This document shows, piece after piece, positions 62,938 through 64,000 of a DNA stretch of 64,000 bases. The position numbers and the translations under genes are program-made. Origin of the DNA: Chryseobacterium sp. SORGH_AS_0447 (GTDB taxonomy: Bacteria > Bacteroidota > Bacteroidia > Flavobacteriales > Weeksellaceae). Location of the stretch: positions 2,784,501 through 2,848,500 of the forward strand of contig NZ_JAUTAR010000001.1 in the NCBI RefSeq assembly GCF_030818695.1, given 5' to 3'. Each line of letters begins with the position of its first letter. Position 1 is the first letter of the stretch. The notes beneath the pieces were generated by a model that saw only the letters and a list, made by a program, of their open reading frames with translations, had not been told where the DNA came from and did no database searches.

Positions 62938-64000
62938 ATGCCTATTTTTAAACCTTTTCGTGGAATAAGACCTCATAAAGACTATGAGAGCACCTTCCCT
63001 ACCCATCCTTTGGATAATTTCACCCAGGAAGAGATAGCGGAAAAAGCTCAGGTAGAAGATACTTACATTCATATGATCAAACCGTATGTGGTAAGCAAAT
63101 CCAAAGACATCGACCGAAATTTGAGAAAAATCCGATCGACTTTTGAAGAACTGATGGAAGAGAAAAGACTCGTTCAGGACAATTCTTCGTATTATCTTTA
63201 TGAGCAGATTTATCCCAACAAACAGGTTTTCAGAGGGCTGCTGGGTTTAGCCAGCATTGAGGATTTCTGGAATGGCAAGATCAAGAGGCACGAAAGTACC
63301 ATCCCGCAAAAAAAGGAAAAGCTGGCACATTACCTGGAAAAGGTAAACCTTCAGGCAGAACCTGTATTGCTGACATATCCGGCTAATTCCAAAATCGAAT
63401 TGCTGATGAATCATGAGGAGAAAAACGTTCCGATCTTCAACCATGTAGATACCAAAGGCATCCGGCACAAGATCTGGAGAATCGACAACCGGCTGAAACT
63501 GCAGCAGTTTAAAGAAGTGATAGACCAGATCGATGCATTCTACATTGCCGACGGACACCACAGGATCGGTTCTACGGCGTTAAATGCAAAACATCAGAAA
63601 GACAAGAACAAAAGGCATAACGGTACGGAACTTTATAATTTCGTTTACAGCTTTATCGTTTCTAACCAGTCGATTAAGATCCACGATTACAACAGGATCG
63701 TATCGGATATCAACGGTTTGTCGAACGAAGAATTCTTACAGGAGCTGGAAAAATATTTCCTGATCCATGAAAAAGGAGAAACGGCATATTATCCTTCCCA
63801 GAAATTCCACATTTCCATGTACATGGATGGAAAATTTTATTCCCTGCACGTAAAGCACGACCTGCGTTCCCAGGAAATGTCTCTGGATAACCTGGATCAT
63901 CATCTTTTGGATAAATACATCTTTAAGGATATTTTGAAAATTGAAGATCCGGACAGCTCGGAGAAGATTTCCTATGTAAAAGGAACATCTAACATTGAAG
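62938..64000 (+). CDS. DUF1015-family protein (COG4198), 3' end outside the window
   Basis: The frame begins with ATG at 62938, 3 bases after the serA stop, and is open to the window end (354 codons visible). The protein starts MPIFKPFRGIRPHKDY, typical of DUF1015. The motif IADGHHRIGST (Asp205 to Arg209 is DGHHR) occurs in the family and in ParB/sulfiredoxin-like free serine kinases. The consistent link with serA and serC makes a role in serine metabolism likely. Kinase, phosphatase or regulator are all possible; I can see the motif but not the reaction. Confidence 0.85.
   Translation, partial: MPIFKPFRGIRPHKDYESTFPTHPLDNFTQEEIAEKAQVEDTYIHMIKPYVVSKSKDIDRNLRKIRSTFEELMEEKRLVQDNSSYYLYEQIYPNKQVFRGLLGLASIEDFWNGKIKRHESTIPQKKEKLAHYLEKVNLQAEPVLLTYPANSKIELLMNHEEKNVPIFNHVDTKGIRHKIWRIDNRLKLQQFKEVIDQIDAFYIADGHHRIGSTALNAKHQKDKNKRHNGTELYNFVYSFIVSNQSIKIHDYNRIVSDINGLSNEEFLQELEKYFLIHEKGETAYYPSQKFHISMYMDGKFYSLHVKHDLRSQEMSLDNLDHHLLDKYIFKDILKIEDPDSSEKISYVKGTSNIE

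Overview
The window looks like chromosome from a Flavobacteriia member of the Chryseobacterium type (Weeksellaceae). The support is a SusC/SusD glycan locus, GLPGLI and DUF2490 proteins, an HppA with an OmpA tail, moderate-to-low GC, almost no Shine-Dalgarno sequences, and many promoter boxes of the Bacteroidetes form TAnnTTTG, four of them with a TTTG box 20-21 bases upstream. The genus is an inference from gene content; no rRNA is present.

Layout. 1-4057: beta-oxidation genes (end of a FadB-like protein, thiolase, long acyl-CoA dehydrogenase), with an AT-rich unknown gene inserted between the first two. 4074-9860: small secreted protein, HD phosphohydrolase, M48 membrane protease, DUF2490 protein and a TonB-dependent receptor broken by a frameshift. 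10000-11750: small unknown gene, an IS1595-family element and spacer. 11753-14708: uvrA and tRNA-Arg(CCT). 15107-20126: DsbA-like lipoprotein divergent from an HxlR regulator with a palindrome cluster between them, endonuclease V-like protein, VOC protein, M28 peptidase lipoprotein and an aminotransferase. 20420-24966: membrane pyrophosphatase/OmpA fusion, SUI1 factor and nucleoside phosphorylase. 25063-30498: secreted unknown, YadA-head-repeat protein, small helical protein, and fabI followed by a complete IS256-family element whose 8-bp target duplication covers the fabI stop codon.

30713-44366 is a polysaccharide utilisation locus. SusC, SusD, a glycan-binding lipoprotein, GH30, GH3, GH16 and a second GH30 run leftwards as one probable operon. 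A sugar MFS transporter and a Nudix-type regulator run rightwards from the other side of the SusC promoter region. The enzyme set fits beta-glucan, most likely beta-1,6-glucan with beta-1,3 linkages (fungal, yeast or laminarin-like). Polymer would be cut at the surface, imported by SusCD, finished by GH3/GH30 in the periplasm and the glucose taken up by the MFS protein.

44488-57325: glutaryl-CoA dehydrogenase-like enzyme, AddB-like nuclease, DUF922 protease-like protein, a lipoprotein, rsmG, GLPGLI protein, aspartate-type aminotransferase, M16 peptidase, peroxiredoxin, thioredoxin and a small conserved protein. 57488-64000: BI-1 membrane protein, two paralogous secreted proteins, LuxC-type acyl-CoA reductase divergent from a frameshifted 4Fe-4S ferredoxin, then serC-serA-DUF1015 (serine biosynthesis), the last cut by the window end.

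Most notable: the pyrophosphatase/OmpA fusion, the beta-glucan locus with a catalytically degenerate Nudix regulator, the DUF1015 gene carrying a DGHHR motif beside serA/serC, the three overlapping palindromes next to hxlR, the clean IS256 insertion at fabI, and several families of intergenic palindromic repeats. The frameshifts in the TonB receptor and the ferredoxin may be sequence errors and should be checked first.
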